Shown here piece by piece: positions 61,433 through 64,000 of a DNA stretch of 64,000 nucleotides; the first letter of the stretch is position 1; every line of letters starts with the position of its first letter. The DNA comes from Prosapia bicincta (taxonomy: Eukaryota; Arthropoda; Insecta; Hemiptera; Cercopidae), in assembly GCA_036971475.1 (NCBI GenBank), contig JBAIZL010000006.1:7108501-7172500 (forward strand). Reading direction: 5' to 3'. The notes under the pieces are model-generated. The model searched no databases. It was not told the DNA's origin and saw nothing but the letters and a program-made list of their open reading frames with translations. A program made the translations under genes and the position numbers.

Positions 61433-62360
61433 TAGCAGTAATGTTTTATTGCATACTAGCAAAATAACTGACCCCTTTGCAGCCACTGGAGTATGTCAAC
61501 ACACTGTGCTCACCACATTCCATATATGTTAAAAGTACAACAATAGTTTGTTCTTCTTAGTGTCAAGTTGAGTTTTAAAACATTACTTTCAGATAGCTCT
61601 GCTTTGTTTCTCATTTGCTAAAATGGTTTTGTAAATCAAACCTCTCATTTCAAAATTGGCTCACTACTGTAATTATATTAAGTTTTTATATTTTGATAAT
61701 CACATTATCTTTGTTTATAATACATAATTACTAGTTTAAAATATATATTTATTATTAGTATTTTGATACAAAGTTTTCATTTAATAACATTTTTTATGAT
61801 TTATTAATTTTTTTTCAATAGTAAAATTAATTTCTCAAGATCTTTCACTTTATTTAAATCTTTTGCAGTGGGCTTTGCATTAATATGATGTTCTCATCAA
61901 GATTCAAAGACTAATTTACTTTTACTATAACCAGTTGAGCTTCATTGTCAAATCAAATAGTGGGAGACTTATCTATTTTCATATGAAAGAGGTCTGTTCC
62001 AGGAATGTACATTATTACCTGTTGCCTTTATCTTGATATTTGGTCTGTAGTTGAAGAAATGAGTGCCTTATTGGTAAGTTGTGATTAAAGTAACAGGAAG
62101 AATAGTTTGACAATTCTGTATCTTATTGCTTTTGCTGGTGATCTACCCATGTCTGTTGTTTACCAAAAGCTCTTCTGACCGTGAGGTTTTTTTTGAGAAC
62201 TTCTATACTTTGTCATACGAGATAGAACACTTGCTCATCTTGGGTCTAGGGTTGGAATGAATTTAAAATAATGCAATGATGTTGAGACTTAGTTGGCCGT
62301 TTTTGTTTTATGATGTGTCTTAGAATGTAGTAAAGGCAAAAGAGAGAAGAATCTTATTAG
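61433..62360. other. No recognised feature
   Basis: AT-rich sequence. Confidence 0.4.
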
Positions 62361-62364
62361 TATA

Positions 62365-62640
62365 TGTATTTCAGAAGTGAATAGCTTTGATTTGAGTTAG
62401 AATGTGTTTTAGTAATGAGGAGACAATTTAAAATCTCCAGGAGGAGATTGCTCTGGCAACCTCAAAACACCATCTAGTGGTTTCACTGCAGATCAGTGGC
62501 ATTAGATAAGTGTTTATGACAAATGTTTGCCTTTGATAACAATTAATAGCCAGAGACTATTATACTTTAATTTAAATTAAAAATATTAATAAGTTAAATT
62601 TAATGAAAATAAGTCCAATTTATTACTTGTGAATTTTGTT
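62365..62640 (+). repeat. Unnamed repeat, copy 2
   Basis: Inverted partner of 59240-59500 (AGACAATTTAAAATCTCC, CCATCTAGTGGTTTCACTGC, AAATAAGTCCAATTTATTA). Confidence 0.75.
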
Positions 62641-62879
62641 GTACATGATGATTGGTGAAATTTTAAAATACAACTTTATAAATAATTGCTTAACTTACAA
62701 TTTAAGTAATTTTATGAAAAACGTATTAAGGCATACATTTTTTAAATTACATTAAGCAACCTTCATCAATGCTTAGGCTACTGGAGACCTATGTTGATGT
62801 AGGGCAGCAGGGGTTTTAAAGACAAATTTTCCATATGGCCCAAAATGTAAGGTTTTTATAATTTGTTTTTTGTATTTGG

Positions 62880-62975
62880 TTTGTTAATTCAATATGTTTA
62901 TAAATTTCATATTGCTCGAGTGTGTTGAAAAGTACTTTTTTTGTTGATGAAGAGGATTCCTAGTTTCTGTTTGAT
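62880..62975 (-). pseudogene. PLE GIY-YIG tail fragment
   Basis: Matches 13900-13990 (TTCATATTG, GTGTGTTGA, TTTTTTGTTGATG), the coding part after the YIG motif. Confidence 0.6.
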
Positions 62976-63268
62976 AACCATTTAATTGTGGCCTATTTAT
63001 ATCATGTCGGCAGACAAACACTGGTAGCATATTTAATAGAATGTATTTGATTCTTGAATCTTTGTTAAAATCTGTCTCCTATTTGCCTCATTTAGAATTT
63101 GTTGTTTAAAATCTGTGTCCTGTTTGCCTCCTTTAGAATTGGTTGTAGTATATATATATTCTTGATATTTAACATTATCCATTGTTTTTCCGTTGCACTG
63201 ACTTTATGAAGTTAATATATTACTATGTGAGTAATTTTATCCACCATTAAGTGCAATATTTTACCTTG

Positions 63269-63311
63269 AGTGATGAGGCAACTTTCGGTCGTTGACCATT
63301 GTCGAATCACT
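63269..63311 (-). ncRNA. Hammerhead ribozyme-like motif, family G
   Basis: Stem I AGUGAU/AUCACU (6 bp perfect), core UCGACAA, one extra U, stem II GGUC(AAC)GACC, GAAA, stem III AG(UUGC)CU and triplet CUC. The copy at 6914-6960 keeps stems I and III (loop GUGC). Activity is untested; position 4 is C where hammerheads have U. Confidence 0.55.
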
Positions 63312-63860
63312 GATGTTTCTCTGCTGTGGATGCTCGGTCCGTGAAGCCGGTGTTTGTTGACGTTACGCGCACTATTTCTTGATCTGTGTGTATGATATTT
63401 CTATATAGTATGTCTTCTGTATATGTTGTTTGTAGATTCATTAAGTTGTTGTGTATGTTTTTATAAATGTGGTATTTTTCTAGTGAGTTTAGTTCTATTG
63501 GGTTGTTATTTATTTCCAGTATGGTTAGGTTATTTTCGTAATTTGTTATTTCGTGTTTATGGGATATTAGGTGTGCTGCAACATTTGATACTTTAGAATT
63601 TTTGTTTTTGAATGCTCTATAATGTTCTTCAAATCTTATTTTAAATGTTCTGGTTGTTTTTCCTATGTAAAAAGCGTTACAGTTGTTGCATGTGATTTTG
63701 TAAATTCCTGATAGGTTATGTTTTTCTGAATTTGTTATGTGGTTTGTGTTATTAAGATATTTTATTATTTTGTTGTTCGGTTTGTAAGTTGGAGTGTAGT
63801 ATTCTTTGTTGTATATATTTGTTATTTTTTCTATTTTGTTATTGGTGTAGGAGGTTTTTC
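63307..63860 (-). CDS. PLE GIY-YIG endonuclease region, open frame without ATG
   Basis: About 184 codons without a stop on the - strand. Order: connector YYTPTYKPNNKIIKYLNNTN, then GIYKITCNNCNAFYIGKTTR, TFKIRFEEHYRAFKNKNSKV and AAHLISHKHEITNYE. All GIY-YIG hallmarks are present: GIY, CxxC, YIG, the R..R..EH helix with catalytic Arg and the distal H-x-H. It ends at TGA 63307-63309, inside the ribozyme-like motif. RT coding would lie further right but is replaced by an inverted copy. This is the best-preserved PLE nuclease in the window, perhaps a young copy. Confidence 0.85.
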
Positions 63861-63867
63861 CTATTTA

Positions 63868-64000
63868 CATAGGAAAAACAACCAGAACATTTAAAATAAG
63901 ATTTGAAGAACATTATAGAGCATTCAAAAACAAAAATTCTAAAGTATCAAATGTTGCAGCACACCTAATATCCCATAAACACGAAATAACAAATTATGAA
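63868..64000 (+). pseudogene. Inverted copy of the PLE GIY-YIG coding
   Basis: From TACATAGGAAAAACAACCAG on, identical as far as seen to the complement of about 63538-63668, so the nuclease region stands head-to-head with itself across a short spacer. It continues beyond the window. Confidence 0.85.

Overview
The window looks like a piece of an arthropod, most likely insect, nuclear genome. It is strongly AT-rich, its genes are split by GT-AG introns kilobases long, and it is crowded with transposon families common in insects: mariner, pogo/Tigger, hAT and TTAA-type elements, RNase H-bearing non-LTR retrotransposons and Penelope-like elements. No bacterial operon, CRISPR array, rRNA or tRNA gene was recognised. 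The species cannot be named from sequence alone.

Two host genes can be followed. On the + strand, exons between 6386 and 28307 encode the C-terminal part of a HORMA-domain protein of the HORMAD/Hop1 type (meiotic chromosome axis); its N-terminal exons must lie before the window. One small exon (13336-13391) is out of frame by one base in an A8 run, so the gene is either broken here or carries a sequence error. On the - strand, four exons between 49755 and 41158 give a complete 163-residue SNX3/SNX12-type sorting nexin. A possible first coding exon of a third gene lies at 53826-53951 (+).

Layout. 1-293: RNase H relic. 968-5490 (-): full-length, apparently intact 4.5-kb non-LTR retrotransposon with poly(A) tail and 10-bp target-site duplication (TSD). 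5.5-28.4 kb: the HORMA gene, whose introns are packed with fold-back elements, two Penelope-like (PLE) relics, a dead mariner and a hAT MITE. 29.6-36 kb: fold-back elements, a Tigger transposase relic fused to a PLE, a second dead mariner. 36.4-40 kb: a TTAA element and unexplained sequence. 41-50 kb: the SNX3-like gene, with MITEs, a PLE and fold-backs in its introns. 50-64 kb: more fold-backs, a second TTAA element, a 1.1-kb Tigger element, and a PLE whose GIY-YIG region is being copied in inverted orientation at the window edge.

The most interesting theme is a set of at least seven sequence families (A, B, C, D, D2, E, G) that form short inverted-repeat 'snap-back' insertions. Families A, D and G, probably B, and one copy of C adjoin PLE (reverse transcriptase plus GIY-YIG endonuclease) coding relics. 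Many copies are flanked by perfect 11-14-bp TSDs, so they move as units. Most carry the same hammerhead-ribozyme-like layout: a 7-nt core, one extra nucleotide, stem II, GAAA, an ultrashort stem III, a cleavage triplet and the closing strand of stem I. In families A, B and G the core reads UUGACAA or UCGACAA instead of CUGAUGA, which changes the C3-G8 pair to U3-A8, a compensatory change. In families D and G the PLE reading frame stops inside the ribozyme. All identifications come from reading the sequence; none was checked by database search or by folding software.
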